Made by a program: the position numbers and the translations under genes. From the NCBI GenBank assembly GCA_946887045.1, contig CAMPKC010000007.1, positions 39,844 through 103,843 on the forward strand: a stretch of 64,000 nt of DNA, read 5' to 3'. The first letter of the stretch is position 1. Each line of letters starts with the position of its first letter. This DNA is from an uncultured Sphingobacteriaceae bacterium. GTDB lineage: Bacteria; Bacteroidota; Bacteroidia; Sphingobacteriales; Sphingobacteriaceae. The notes beneath the pieces were generated by a model. The model saw only the letters and a program-made list of their open reading frames with translations, made no database searches and had not been told where the DNA came from. Of the stretch, positions 1-8,702 are shown one piece after another.

Positions 1-160
<160 letters not shown>

Positions 161-220
161 CTATGGCACAAATATGGAGCTCAGAGAACGGGCTCGCAAA
201 TCACTATTGGTGATGCATTA

Positions 221-1117
221 TTACTTTAAGTTATGGGCCTTGCAAAATCGTTTGAACAGATCAATTAAATTGGACGAGTTGCCATGTAACTGAATGAATT
301 GAAAAGTTCGGAAAATATCAAGCTCCTGTATTTCTATTATACTAAGTTCGTTGTATTTTAATTCTTTCAGGATAGATTGAATAGATAAAAAAGCTGCAGT
401 CTCGGAATGAGCCAGGTATTGTTTAATGCTGCTGCTGTTTTGAAAGTGAGCTTCTACCTTCAAGTCTTTAGGGTTGATTTTAACCTGGTTTAATGCCTTA
501 AACACCACGTCAAGTGTTCCTGAGCCTTGTTCTCGAAGCACCAGGGGTATTTCGAAGAGTTCTTGCGGGGTGATCTCAGGCTGTTTTGACAAGCTACTTA
601 AAGATCTTGTGACCAAGACGATTTCATCTTTAGCAAAAGGTTCGTATGCCAGCTGAGGGAAATGGGAATTGCCTTCCACAAGCGCAATGTCGATTTTTTC
701 CGCAATCACCTGTAGAGAAATTGAATCTGTATTGCCCTCTACGAAACTAAAAGAGATGTTTGGATATGCCTTTTTGAATAATGCCAGAATCCTCGGAAGG
801 ATGTTTTGTGCAATTGTAGTACTGGCGCCAATACGTAAATTGCCGCCGGAAACATCATTCAGCTGCGACATTTCAGCCTCCAGAGCTGCATAGGTTTCAA
901 ATATTTTTTCGGAGTACTGGAGTAAAATTTCTCCTGCCGAAGTAAGTACAATGGAGTTTCCGTTCCGTTTAAATAGTGCTGTGCCGAGTTGTTGTTCAAT
1001 TTCATGAATATGTTTAGTGACAGCTGGCTGGGATATGAATAATTCTGTCGCAGCTTTTGTGAAACTTAACTTATGAGCAACGGTGTGAAATACTTTTAGG
1101 CGAAAGTCGAAAATCAT
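221..1117 (-). CDS. LysR family transcriptional regulator
   Basis: A 298-residue protein of standard LysR length. Residues 1-60 form the winged helix-turn-helix, with the typical TKAATELFISQPAVTKHI recognition region, followed by a linker helix. The rest is a periplasmic-binding-protein-like effector domain (strand LRIGASTTIAQNILP near residues 93-107). LysR proteins usually control a divergently transcribed neighbour in response to a small ligand. Here the divergent neighbour is the aldo/keto reductase starting at 1277, and the 159-bp gap holds a perfect 21-bp palindrome (1194-1214) that fits an operator. The effector cannot be told from the sequence; the overall look is closest to the CysL/YwfK-like branch, which I state with low certainty. 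Confidence 0.9.
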   Translation of the reverse strand: MIFDFRLKVFHTVAHKLSFTKAATELFISQPAVTKHIHEIEQQLGTALFKRNGNSIVLTSAGEILLQYSEKIFETYAALEAEMSQLNDVSGGNLRIGASTTIAQNILPRILALFKKAYPNISFSFVEGNTDSISLQVIAEKIDIALVEGNSHFPQLAYEPFAKDEIVLVTRSLSSLSKQPEITPQELFEIPLVLREQGSGTLDVVFKALNQVKINPKDLKVEAHFQNSSSIKQYLAHSETAAFLSIQSILKELKYNELSIIEIQELDIFRTFQFIQLHGNSSNLIDLFKRFCKAHNLK

Positions 1118-1193
1118 CAGTGTCTTGAATACGTAAATATATTAGTTCTGATGTTAAGTTTATCAGGTCAATTCCGGAGTCTTTTTTTATGAA

Positions 1194-1214
1194 TCAAACA
1201 AAAATTTTGTTTGA
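1194..1214. promoter_or_regulatory. Perfect 21-bp palindrome, candidate LysR operator
   Basis: The arms TCAAACAAAA and TTTTGTTTGA are exact reverse complements around a single central A. The site lies between the divergent LysR gene (start 1117) and the aldo/keto reductase (start 1277), 63 bp ahead of the latter's start codon. LysR proteins bind interrupted palindromes of the T-N11-A kind in such gaps, so this is a reasonable operator, but no binding is shown. Confidence 0.6.
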
Positions 1215-1276
1215 AGCTTTTTCTTTTAATTTCAATGATGTTGCATTAAATGCGATATTGTGATTCAATAATCAAT

Positions 1277-2167
1277 ATGGAAAAGATTTATTTAAGCGAT
1301 TCAGGCCCCAAAGTCTCCCCGGCAGTATATGGATTTTACCGTTGGAATGAAGTAAAGAATGCATCTGCAACGATGGAAAGCATCATAAACCTATGTCTTG
1401 AATTAGGCATTAATACTTTTGATCATGCTGACGTTTACGGCGCCTATCAATGCGAAGAATTATTCGGCGAAGTAATTGCCAGGAAATCTTTTAAAAGGGA
1501 AGATATTGTTCTGTTTACAAAATGTGGTTTGCTGCTGCCTCATTCAGGCGATCCGAAGGTAAGAGTGAAACATTACAATACCTCAAGAGAGCATATATTA
1601 AAAAGTGTTGATTCGTCTTTACGAAAACTAAAGACAGATTACATCGATATTTTTTTACTGAATCAGCTTGATCCGATATCAGATCTGGAGGAGACCGCAT
1701 TAACACTTGATCAATTAAAAGAGTCGGGTAAGATCAGAAATATTGGTGTTGCCAACTTTTCGGTATTTCAGCATCAGCTGCTGGCATCGTACTTAAAAAA
1801 GCCAATCGTAACCAATCATATAGAACTGAACTTGTTAAATACTTCTGCTCTGCAAAATGGGCAAATGGATTATATTAAGCAACGGTATATGCATCCATTA
1901 GTCTCGGCACCGCTCGCCGAAGGCAGGATTGCCAGTGGTACAGATGGGCAGGCTTCAAAAGTTCGGAAAAAGCTGGAGGAAATCAGTCCTAAATATAATG
2001 CAGATATCGAATCTCTGGCGGTTGCGTGGTTAATCAAAGTAGGAGCTATTCCCCTAATTGGCACAACTGACGAGAAGAGAATCAGAAATATTGCGAATGC
2101 TTTTGATATAGATCTTGATCGAGAGGATTGGTATGAATTATATGCCGCTTCCCGGGAAGAGTTTTAG
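1277..2167 (+). CDS. Aldo/keto reductase, YdhF-like, with the catalytic His replaced by Asn
   Basis: A 296-residue NAD(P)H-dependent oxidoreductase of the aldo/keto reductase fold, most like the E. coli YdhF branch (FDHADVYGAYQCEELFG near residues 48-64). Three of the four catalytic positions can be seen: Asp49, Tyr54 and Lys82. The fourth, normally His in a LLxH strand, is Asn129 here (IFLLNQLDP). I chose the ATG at 1277 rather than the upstream ATG at 1250 because family homology begins at MEKIYLSDSG. It is divergent from the LysR regulator and probably under its control. The substrate is unknown. The His to Asn change may alter carbonyl polarisation or substrate range, as other substitutions of this residue are known to do in the superfamily. 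Confidence 0.85.
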   Translation: MEKIYLSDSGPKVSPAVYGFYRWNEVKNASATMESIINLCLELGINTFDHADVYGAYQCEELFGEVIARKSFKREDIVLFTKCGLLLPHSGDPKVRVKHYNTSREHILKSVDSSLRKLKTDYIDIFLLNQLDPISDLEETALTLDQLKESGKIRNIGVANFSVFQHQLLASYLKKPIVTNHIELNLLNTSALQNGQMDYIKQRYMHPLVSAPLAEGRIASGTDGQASKVRKKLEEISPKYNADIESLAVAWLIKVGAIPLIGTTDEKRIRNIANAFDIDLDREDWYELYAASREEF

Positions 2168-2195
2168 GTTTCCATCAGGAACCACGCTTTTTTAA

Positions 2196-2226
2196 ATACC
2201 ATAAGGTTTCCAAAACCTTATGGTAT
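2196..2226. terminator. 14-bp perfect inverted repeat between convergent genes
   Basis: Arms 2196-2209 and 2213-2226 pair perfectly around a 3-nt loop (ATACCATAAGGTTT and its complement). It sits 29 bp past the aldo/keto reductase stop and 60 bp past the ruvB stop on the other strand. It therefore probably serves both convergent transcripts, although neither side has a long T run. Confidence 0.6.
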
Positions 2227-2285
2227 TAATAGCGCTTTATCATTTCGATCTGAGGAAAAATCTGAGTTTAATATAAAAATGGAGT

Positions 2286-3311
2286 TTAAAATAAGGTCTG
2301 TGTACCTCCTGGCTTCAATTTCCCCAGATGTTTATACGCTAATTCAGTAACCTCTCTTCCTCTCGAAGTCCGCATCAAAAATCCTTCCTGAATCAGGAAT
2401 GGTTCATAAACTTCTTCAATAGTCCCTTCATCTTCACCCACCGAAGTAGCGATTGTTTTTAATCCAACTGGTCCTCCCTTAAACTTGTCGATGATAGCTA
2501 CAAGAATGCGGTTATCCATTTCGTCCAAACCATGCTCATCAACGTTAAGTGCATTCAACGCATATTTAGCAATTTCTGTGTCGATGCTCCCGTTTCCTTT
2601 TATCTGGGCGAAATCGCGTGTTCGGCGTAAAAGCGCGTTGGCGATACGGGGTGTGCCGCGACTTCTTCTGGCAATTTCATACGCTCCTTCGTCGCTGATG
2701 GGAGTATTAAGGATAGAGGAGGAGCGAAGGACAATGGTAGTTAAAAGCTTCGCATCGTAATATTGAAGCCTGGAATTTATTCCGAAACGGGCACGTAAAG
2801 GTGCGGTGAGCAGTCCCGAACGCGTCGTGGCTCCAATTAAGGTGAAAGGATTCAGCGAGATTTGTACCGAACGCGCATTTGGTCCGGTTTCGATCATAAT
2901 ATCGATTTTGAAATCCTCCATGGCAGAATATAAATATTCTTCTACCAGCGGACTTAGGCGATGGATTTCATCAATAAAGAGGATGTCGCCGGTTTCAAGA
3001 TTAGTTAAGAGTCCTGCTAAATCCCCCGGCTTATCCAAAACCGGCCCGGAAGTAATCTTAATTCCGACACCCATTTCATTAGCGATAATATTAGAGAGGG
3101 TAGTTTTTCCTAATCCCGGAGGGCCATGTAAGAGCACATGATCTAATGCTTCGCCCCGTAGCTTTGCCGCCTGAACGAAGATCTTTAAGTTCTCAAGGAT
3201 TTTATGCTGACCGGTAAAATCTTCAAATACCTGCGGGCGAAGTACTTTTTCTATTTCCCTTTCTGAGGAAGAAAGCCTTTCAGCGTTAGGGTCGAGATTC
3301 TCGTTAAGCAT
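2286..3311 (-). CDS. ruvB: Holliday junction branch migration ATPase RuvB
   Basis: A 341-residue AAA+ ATPase, the normal length for RuvB. It powers branch migration of Holliday junctions together with RuvA and feeds RuvC during recombinational repair. Visible motifs are Walker A ([10 protein letters not shown] near residues 63-72), Walker B (FIDEIHR), sensor 1 (GATTRSG) and the arginine-finger region (LRARFG). The C-terminal winged helix ends in a typical [15 protein letters not shown] segment. ruvA is not adjacent, which is common in Bacteroidota. Transcription converges with the aldo/keto reductase across a shared hairpin. Confidence 0.97.
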   Translation of the reverse strand: MLNENLDPNAERLSSSEREIEKVLRPQVFEDFTGQHKILENLKIFVQAAKLRGEALDHVLLHGPPGLGKTTLSNIIANEMGVGIKITSGPVLDKPGDLAGLLTNLETGDILFIDEIHRLSPLVEEYLYSAMEDFKIDIMIETGPNARSVQISLNPFTLIGATTRSGLLTAPLRARFGINSRLQYYDAKLLTTIVLRSSSILNTPISDEGAYEIARRSRGTPRIANALLRRTRDFAQIKGNGSIDTEIAKYALNALNVDEHGLDEMDNRILVAIIDKFKGGPVGLKTIATSVGEDEGTIEEVYEPFLIQEGFLMRTSRGREVTELAYKHLGKLKPGGTQTLF

Positions 3312-3474
3312 GTGGCTAAATTACGATTCTTGATTATATTATTATAGATTTCTCTATCGGATGATGATCATTTAAGAACAAAATAGAGATATGATCACTC
3401 ATTCAATAGCCACGAAATCAAACAAATCTCCAAAATATTATGTCAGCTGAATAAGAATTCATTAATTCGCAGAA

Positions 3475-4398
3475 ATGCTTAAGATTTTTCATCTATACAG
3501 CTCAGTAGCCATATTTTTTGTTGTATTGCTAAGCTGCTGCAATCAAACGCAACCTAAACTTCAGCGACAATCCTTTAAGCCGTTTGAAGGGATAAAATTT
3601 ATTGAAGTAAGACGGGAGTTTGATACCGGTTATAGTTTCAGTAAGCAAGGTTTTCAGCAAATACCGGAATGGACGCTTTCTTTTCTGCCTGGCGATTCCG
3701 TAAAAATTTATAGTCCCTTTGAAAAGAGATATATCTTCTATCCAATTTATTACGACCACGGGCAGGTAATGAACTTCGCACGCGAATGGTTAAGGCTGAT
3801 TCACATTGATAAAGATAGCCTGGTTTTGCAATTGCTCAGAGTGCAATCTAAGGTGGTGAACAAGGATTTGTCTACCGTATATATGCGGTTTTATTCCGAA
3901 AACTATATTAAAAATGTGTTGCACGCCGATCCTGACAGTATGCGAAAACCAAATAGAAGGGATACAATGTATATCCATCGGTTAATTAAGCGGGCAAATG
4001 CAATTCCTTTGGTTGCCGACAGCTTATTCGCGGCGAGAAATTCGGTTGAATTAAAAAGTCTGGTTAAAGAAGTAACTGCCGAGAGGAGTGTGTTAGATAA
4101 GGAGGATCTAAATTATAGTGTGTCGAACGAATATCTATATCCTGAGTTCGATATTCATATCAAAAAGGCCTATAAAGATTTTGCGCAGAGTTTCACTGTG
4201 CTGGTTGACGCCAACGGCGAAATGACCGTCGGCAGCTTTGCTGTCATGGAAAAGGAATTTGAAGCTCCGAGGAGAAAAGTCCTCCAGGGGATTTTAGATG
4301 TCTATCTTGAGCGTTACCTTCATATAACTCCCGGCAGGACATTAGGAATGCCCCATGCCACAGAAATAATGCTTCATGTTAGAGGCACCAGGGATTGA
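3475..4398 (+). CDS. Hypothetical lipoprotein
   Basis: A 307-residue protein that I do not recognise. It begins with a hydrophobic signal segment ending in LLSCC near residue 22, which fits a lipobox, so it is probably an outer-membrane-facing or periplasmic lipoprotein. The remainder is mixed alpha/beta and soluble. The last 80 residues (a stretch with SFTVLVDANGEMTVGSF) resemble in rhythm the C-terminal domains of TonB-like periplasmic proteins, but I would not assign that. It stands alone on the plus strand, with 68 bp before the MutS-like gene, so the two may be co-transcribed. Confidence 0.7.
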   Translation: MLKIFHLYSSVAIFFVVLLSCCNQTQPKLQRQSFKPFEGIKFIEVRREFDTGYSFSKQGFQQIPEWTLSFLPGDSVKIYSPFEKRYIFYPIYYDHGQVMNFAREWLRLIHIDKDSLVLQLLRVQSKVVNKDLSTVYMRFYSENYIKNVLHADPDSMRKPNRRDTMYIHRLIKRANAIPLVADSLFAARNSVELKSLVKEVTAERSVLDKEDLNYSVSNEYLYPEFDIHIKKAYKDFAQSFTVLVDANGEMTVGSFAVMEKEFEAPRRKVLQGILDVYLERYLHITPGRTLGMPHATEIMLHVRGTRD

Positions 4399-4466
4399 TG
4401 TTTCTATTTTTAGGTTTAAGGACAGCCTTCTTAACAAACAGCAAACCGAATAAATCGTATTAGATC

Positions 4467-6278
4467 ATGTCACAATCAATTATAAGTTATTATCAGCAAC
4501 AAATTTCGGATTCTGATGCTCAAATACAACGCTACGAAAAACTGGTAAACACCTTTTCCTTTTTACGTCTTTTTTCTATTTTGATAGGAGGGTATCTAAT
4601 TTATCAAAGTCTTCAGTTTGAAATAATCTGGCTTACAGAGCTAAACTTTTTACTTGTAGTGGTAGGTTTCGCTTTTTTAGTGAAACAACAAGGTTTGTAT
4701 GAAAAAAAGAAGACTTTCTATACAGCGCTGAAAACGGTTAACGAAAATGAGATCGCCAGTATAAACCGTCAGGGGAATATCTATTCGGACGGTTCTGACT
4801 ACATAAGTGACGCGCATAATTACACTTCCGACCTGGATATCTTTGGAAAAGCCTCTTTGTTTAATTTGGTTAACCGCTGTGCATCCCCGATGGGCAATGA
4901 AAAGCTTGCCTACTGGTTTAGCCGGGCAGGAAAAGAAAGTAATATCCTGCAAAGACAGCAAGCTGTGAAGGAATTGAGTGCAAAGCAAGATTGGGTACAA
5001 GAAATTAAAGCTTACTTGCTTTTTGCGAAAAACACCGGAATCTCTGACATCAATAATCTATTTGCCTTCTTTCAGCAGGAGAATGATTTTACAAAACCTT
5101 TGCTTAGAATCTATATTCGGATCGTCCCATTTATTTTTTTGATTTTAGCTGTAGCTGCCTGGTATGTTCCTTTGCTTCTTATTCCTCTGATTTTAATTGC
5201 ACTTACAAACGCGGCTCTTGTATTAAGTAATCAGTTAAAAGTGAATAGAACCGACCGCTTGCTAAGTATCGCGGGTAAAACATTGTCATCTTATTCAGAC
5301 GGCTTTAAAAAAGTTGAAGATGAAAAGTGGGAATCTGCGCTTCTCCAGTACTTGCACGATCAGCTGAAAAGCGATAAGTCTGTTACTTTCTCTGCAGAAT
5401 TAAAGGCATTATCTGTTTTAATGGGACGCCTTGAGTATCGTTTAAATATGTTTATCGGTCCGCTTTTAAACGGAGTAATGGCCTGGGACGTACGGCAGTT
5501 GATTGCTATCGAAGATTGGAAAATAAACAATAAGGACTTAATGCCGAAAGCTTTCGATGTTATGGCATCTTTTGAAGCCTTAATAAGTTTAAGCAGTTTG
5601 CATTCAAATTACCGGGACTGGTGTTTTCCTGAAATTGTGCTTGGTGAGAATTATACCTATACAGCGAAAGAGCTGGCCCATCCTTTAATTCCTATTTCAC
5701 AACGGGTCAATAATGAGTTTACTTTGCAGGAAACCAGGAAGATAGACATCATTACAGGGTCGAATATGGCAGGGAAAAGTACATTTCTAAGAACCGTCGG
5801 TATAAATGCAGTGCTGGCTTTTTCCGGTGCGCCGGTATGTGCAAGCAGCATGAAGGTAACGGTTATGAATCTATTTTCATATATGCGAATCAGGGATTCA
5901 CTAAATGAGAGTATTTCAACGTTTAAAGCCGAACTGAACCGTTTAGAATTACTGTTAGATGTGTTGAATAAAGATGAACGGGTTTATTTTCTGATTGATG
6001 AAATGCTTCGGGGTACAAACTCTGTTGATAAATATCGCGGATCTAAAGCTGTAATTGAGAAGCTGGTAGCTCAGAAGGCGGTGGGCATAGTTGCTACACA
6101 TGATTTACAACTCGCCGAACTTGAAGAAAAGTACCCGGATTATGTCCGAAATTTCTATTTTGATATTCAGATCGAGAATGGAGAAATGTTGTTTGATTAT
6201 AAGCTCAAACATGGTGAGTGTAAAACATTTAATGCTTCGCTGCTCTTAAAGCAGATCGGTATCGATGTTGAGGTGTAG
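4467..6278 (+). CDS. Membrane-anchored MutS-family ATPase
   Basis: A 603-residue MutS relative that keeps only the clamp/core and ATPase parts. The C-terminal third carries Walker A GSNMAGKSTFLRT, Walker B YFLIDEMLRGTN and the ATHDLQLAELE segment of MutS ATPases. The N-terminal mismatch-reading domain of true MutS is missing. In its place are two hydrophobic pairs, near residues 30-72 and 212-252, that look like transmembrane hairpins. Proteins of this design are widespread in Bacteroidota and usually annotated as MutS, but a mismatch repair role is unlikely without the mismatch-binding domain. It ends 58 bp before the convergent yceI gene, with a terminator hairpin between. Confidence 0.85.
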   Translation: MSQSIISYYQQQISDSDAQIQRYEKLVNTFSFLRLFSILIGGYLIYQSLQFEIIWLTELNFLLVVVGFAFLVKQQGLYEKKKTFYTALKTVNENEIASINRQGNIYSDGSDYISDAHNYTSDLDIFGKASLFNLVNRCASPMGNEKLAYWFSRAGKESNILQRQQAVKELSAKQDWVQEIKAYLLFAKNTGISDINNLFAFFQQENDFTKPLLRIYIRIVPFIFLILAVAAWYVPLLLIPLILIALTNAALVLSNQLKVNRTDRLLSIAGKTLSSYSDGFKKVEDEKWESALLQYLHDQLKSDKSVTFSAELKALSVLMGRLEYRLNMFIGPLLNGVMAWDVRQLIAIEDWKINNKDLMPKAFDVMASFEALISLSSLHSNYRDWCFPEIVLGENYTYTAKELAHPLIPISQRVNNEFTLQETRKIDIITGSNMAGKSTFLRTVGINAVLAFSGAPVCASSMKVTVMNLFSYMRIRDSLNESISTFKAELNRLELLLDVLNKDERVYFLIDEMLRGTNSVDKYRGSKAVIEKLVAQKAVGIVATHDLQLAELEEKYPDYVRNFYFDIQIENGEMLFDYKLKHGECKTFNASLLLKQIGIDVEV

Positions 6279-6292
6279 ATTTTCAAAAAAAA

Positions 6293-6324
6293 AACCTATA
6301 AGGTTTCTGAAGACCTTATAGGTT
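6293..6324 (-). terminator. Rho-independent terminator for the yceI gene
   Basis: Arms 6293-6304 and 6313-6324 (AACCTATAAGGT and its complement) give a 12-bp stem with an 8-nt loop. Read on the minus strand the stem runs into a long T tract (A run at 6286-6294 on the plus strand), which is the classic form for terminating the yceI transcript whose stop is at 6337. It may also act on the convergent MutS-like gene. Confidence 0.75.
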
Positions 6325-6336
6325 AAAGACTCTATC

Positions 6337-6921
6337 TTATTTCGCCTGTGCGAACTGTAATTTAAGGTCAATTTCAACATCTTTTCCTAAAGCTGCCCCA
6401 CCAGCTTCGGTCAAAGCATTATATTTTAAGCCGTAATCAAATCTGTTAATTACACCCTTACCTTTAAATCCAGCCTTCGTATTTCCGTAGCCATCTTTTG
6501 CGGTACCGCCGTAAGACACATCAAACTTCGCAGGCTTAGTTATCCCATGGATTGTTAAGTTTCCGTTTAATACATATTTATTACCCGATAGTTTCTTTAA
6601 GGATGTGCTTTTGAAAGTCATTTTAGGATACTTTTCTGCATCAAAAAAATCTGCAGAAGTTAAGTGTTTGTCGCGCATTTCGTTGTCTGTATCAATGCTG
6701 TTTACATCAACGGTAAAGTCAATTTTCGCATCTGTCAGATCAGGTTTCGCTGCGGCGATGGTGCCGTTATAGGTTTTAAATTTTCCCTCAACTTCAGAAA
6801 TTACCAGGTGTTCGATGGTAAAGTTTACCGATGAGTGTACTGGGTCGATAACCCACTTAGTTTGTGCTTTTAAGCTTAAAGATGAAGCTATGATTGCTAC
6901 TGCGATTAATGATGATTTCAT
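6337..6921 (-). CDS. YceI family periplasmic lipid-binding protein
   Basis: A 194-residue secreted protein with a cleavable signal peptide (about residues 1-19, ending SLSLKAQ) and a single YceI domain. YceI proteins form a small lipocalin-like barrel that binds isoprenoid-type lipids; their precise role is often unknown. Family hallmarks are WVIDPVHSSVNFTIEHL at the mature N-terminus, the DKHLTSADFFDAEKYPKMTFKS segment in the middle, and a LTIHGITKPAKFDV strand. It lies 32 bp downstream of the nitroreductase gene on the same strand, so the two are probably one operon facing the HxlR regulator. Two further YceI proteins occur at 55833 and 57866. Confidence 0.93.
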   Translation of the reverse strand: MKSSLIAVAIIASSLSLKAQTKWVIDPVHSSVNFTIEHLVISEVEGKFKTYNGTIAAAKPDLTDAKIDFTVDVNSIDTDNEMRDKHLTSADFFDAEKYPKMTFKSTSLKKLSGNKYVLNGNLTIHGITKPAKFDVSYGGTAKDGYGNTKAGFKGKGVINRFDYGLKYNALTEAGGAALGKDVEIDLKLQFAQAK

Positions 6922-6953
6922 TTTATTGTTGTTTAATTTGTTTTGAATGGTTG

Positions 6954-7580
6954 TTATGCTGTTAAGAAAAATTTTTGTTTAGGAGTGCGAACTTTTGGTA
7001 AGCTCACCAGCCAGTCCTGAGAAACGTCTCTGTATCCTAAAGGTAAAATGCTTACGCTTTTCAATCCTTTTTCAGGAAGTCCTAATAAATTATCCAGGGC
7101 AGCAGAGTCAAAGCCCTCCATAGGTGTGGCATCCACTTCTTGCGAAGCAGCAGCAATTAAGGCAGTTCCTAAAGCGATGTATGCCTGACGTGCCGCCCAG
7201 TTGAAGTTTTGTTCTGGAGTGTTTTTAGTTAAGCCAGCCATAAAACCTCTCATAGCCGACAACGATTCTAAACTTACCTGGCGTTCCGACGCAATCAGGT
7301 TCAAATATTCTTCGATTGATTCTTCCGAAACATCTGACCAGGCGGCGAATACTAATAAGTGAGATGCTTCTGTTATCTGAGCCTGGTTATTGGCTATCGG
7401 CTTAATTTGTTTCAAAGTTTCGGGATTCTCTATTACGATAACCCGGTAAGGTTGTAATCCGATAGAAGAAGCTGAAAGTCTGACGCTTTCAAGAATTATA
7501 TCTATTTTTTCTTGTGGTATTTTATTTCCGTTCATGCGCTTTGCCGCATATCTCCAGTTTAATAATGATAGTATGTCCAT
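6954..7580 (-). CDS. Nitroreductase family NAD(P)H-dependent oxidoreductase
   Basis: A 208-residue FMN flavoprotein of the NfsB/YfkO type, which reduces quinones, nitro compounds or similar electrophiles using NAD(P)H. Seen are the N-terminal WRYAAKRMNG segment, the SIGLQPYRVIVIEN strand, the NWAARQAYIALGTALIAAASQEVDATPMEGF helix-loop that lines the FMN site, and a LPLGYRD C-terminal motif. Length is typical. It is divergent from the HxlR regulator at 7667, an arrangement common for HxlR-controlled nitroreductase or quinone-detoxifying genes. That points to induction by electrophiles such as quinones or aldehydes. Confidence 0.93.
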   Translation of the reverse strand: MDILSLLNWRYAAKRMNGNKIPQEKIDIILESVRLSASSIGLQPYRVIVIENPETLKQIKPIANNQAQITEASHLLVFAAWSDVSEESIEEYLNLIASERQVSLESLSAMRGFMAGLTKNTPEQNFNWAARQAYIALGTALIAAASQEVDATPMEGFDSAALDNLLGLPEKGLKSVSILPLGYRDVSQDWLVSLPKVRTPKQKFFLTA

Positions 7581-7591
7581 AATTTTACAAT

Positions 7592-7626
7592 AGTTACTTT
7601 TGATAACTCAAAGCTATTAAGTAACT
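7592..7626. promoter_or_regulatory. Inverted repeat in the nitroreductase/HxlR divergent gap, candidate operator
   Basis: AGTTACTT at 7592-7599 and AAGTAACT at 7619-7626 are exact reverse complements separated by 19 bp. They lie within the 86-bp gap between the divergent nitroreductase and HxlR genes. A second overlapping dyad (AGTTA at 7592, TAACT at 7604) is also present. HxlR-type dimers bind such dyads near the promoters they repress, so autoregulation plus control of the nitroreductase is expected. Confidence 0.5.
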
Positions 7627-7666
7627 TAGTACCGAACAATATGGCACAAATTAATTACTCAGTTAT

Positions 7667-8092
7667 ATGAAAGTAACCATTGGGAATTCAGCTCATAAAG
7701 GCACACAAGAGAATGTTAAGGATCATTTTTCTGACAATCATTCGACAAATCACTACTGCCCGGTAACAGATGTTATAGACAGAATCAGCGATAAATGGTC
7801 CGTTCACACGATTATAATGTTGGGAAAATCGGATAAGTTACGTTTTGGAGAACTAAAAAAAGGTATTCATGGCATTTCTCAGCGAATGCTGACGGTTACG
7901 TTAAAGCATTTGGAACGCGATGGCTTATTAACTCGTACAGTATATCCCCAAATACCACCGAAAGTAGAATACAAGCTCACGGATCTGGGAAGAAGTTTGC
8001 TCGGGCAATTAGTTTCTTTATCTGAATGGGCTGCCGAGAATATGAATCAGGTTTTGCGTGCCCGAGAGGATTATATTTTGAAAAATGAATAA
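7667..8092 (+). CDS. HxlR family transcriptional regulator
   Basis: A 141-residue MarR-like winged-helix regulator. The HxlR core runs from about residue 30 to 130: a YCPVTDVIDRISDKWSVHTIIML opening with the conserved Cys, then LRFGELKKGIHGISQRMLTVTLKHLERDGLLTR as helix-turn-helix, and the wing at VYPQIPPKVEYKLT. Many members sense electrophiles or diamide through that N-terminal cysteine (here Cys31), as YodB and HypR do. Divergent orientation to a nitroreductase supports such a role. The N-terminal 25 residues are longer than in many relatives and contain no other ATG, so I kept the ATG at 7667. Confidence 0.92.
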   Translation: MKVTIGNSAHKGTQENVKDHFSDNHSTNHYCPVTDVIDRISDKWSVHTIIMLGKSDKLRFGELKKGIHGISQRMLTVTLKHLERDGLLTRTVYPQIPPKVEYKLTDLGRSLLGQLVSLSEWAAENMNQVLRAREDYILKNE

Positions 8093-8145
8093 GCTTTCAG
8101 CCGAAGTCTGTCACTTATTCAAAAAATAATCATTTATTTTATTGG

Positions 8146-8505
8146 ATGAAAAGAACCACACTTATCCTTTTGTTCTTATGTTCTGCCATGTTTTCTATTG
8201 GCCAGACCAAAGATAATCCTGTAAAACAGCAGCCTGATCCTGCTAAGAAACTAGAAATAGTGGAGGCTGCGTGTGGACAATGTAAATTTGGTTTAAAAGG
8301 GAAAGGTTGTGACCTTGCAATCCGGATAAATAGTAAAGCTTATTTTGTAGATGGCACTAACATTGATTCGCATGGTGATGCACATGATGAACACGGATTC
8401 TGTAATGCAATACGCAAAGCAACAGTTCAGGGAGAGCTGAAGCGAGATCGTTTTGTGGTGAGTTATTTTAAATTGATGCCTGGTACTGATAAGACAAAGA
8501 AGTAG
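8146..8505 (+). CDS. DUF6370 family secreted protein
   Basis: A 119-residue protein with a signal peptide (residues 1-19, ending FSIGQ) and a compact cysteine-containing domain. The conserved pattern is EAACGQCKFGLKGKGCDLAI, followed by a YFVDGTNIDSHGDAHDEHGFCNAIRKA segment. This matches what I know as DUF6370, a Bacteroidota family of unknown function. Three closely spaced cysteines, a later Cys and a His-rich DSHGDAHDEHG loop suggest metal binding or disulfides in the periplasm. No operon partner is evident: 53 bp separate it from the HxlR gene upstream and 197 bp from nhaD downstream. Confidence 0.75.
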   Translation: MKRTTLILLFLCSAMFSIGQTKDNPVKQQPDPAKKLEIVEAACGQCKFGLKGKGCDLAIRINSKAYFVDGTNIDSHGDAHDEHGFCNAIRKATVQGELKRDRFVVSYFKLMPGTDKTKK

Positions 8506-8702
8506 TTTCCTGTCGTATTTTTTCGCCTGGCCGCGCGTCTGTTCCGATAAGCATATTACGTCGACATCTTGCAAGCCAAACTTAAATCTGCGTCCATTCT
8601 GGCTAAAAACAATGGTAATCATATGTTTCTCGGCCAATACCTTAGATATTTGCACATACTTTTTCATTACGGCTTTAAGCCCCCGAAATCACATAAGCGC
8701 AC

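Noticed and set aside
8293..8667. 124-residue minus-strand reading frame over the end of the DUF6370 gene and the gap before nhaD
   Set aside because: The first 54 codons in the gap look protein-like (MKKYVQISKVLAEKH), but the rest is antisense to a well supported gene and I know no homologue. It may be a remnant; not called.
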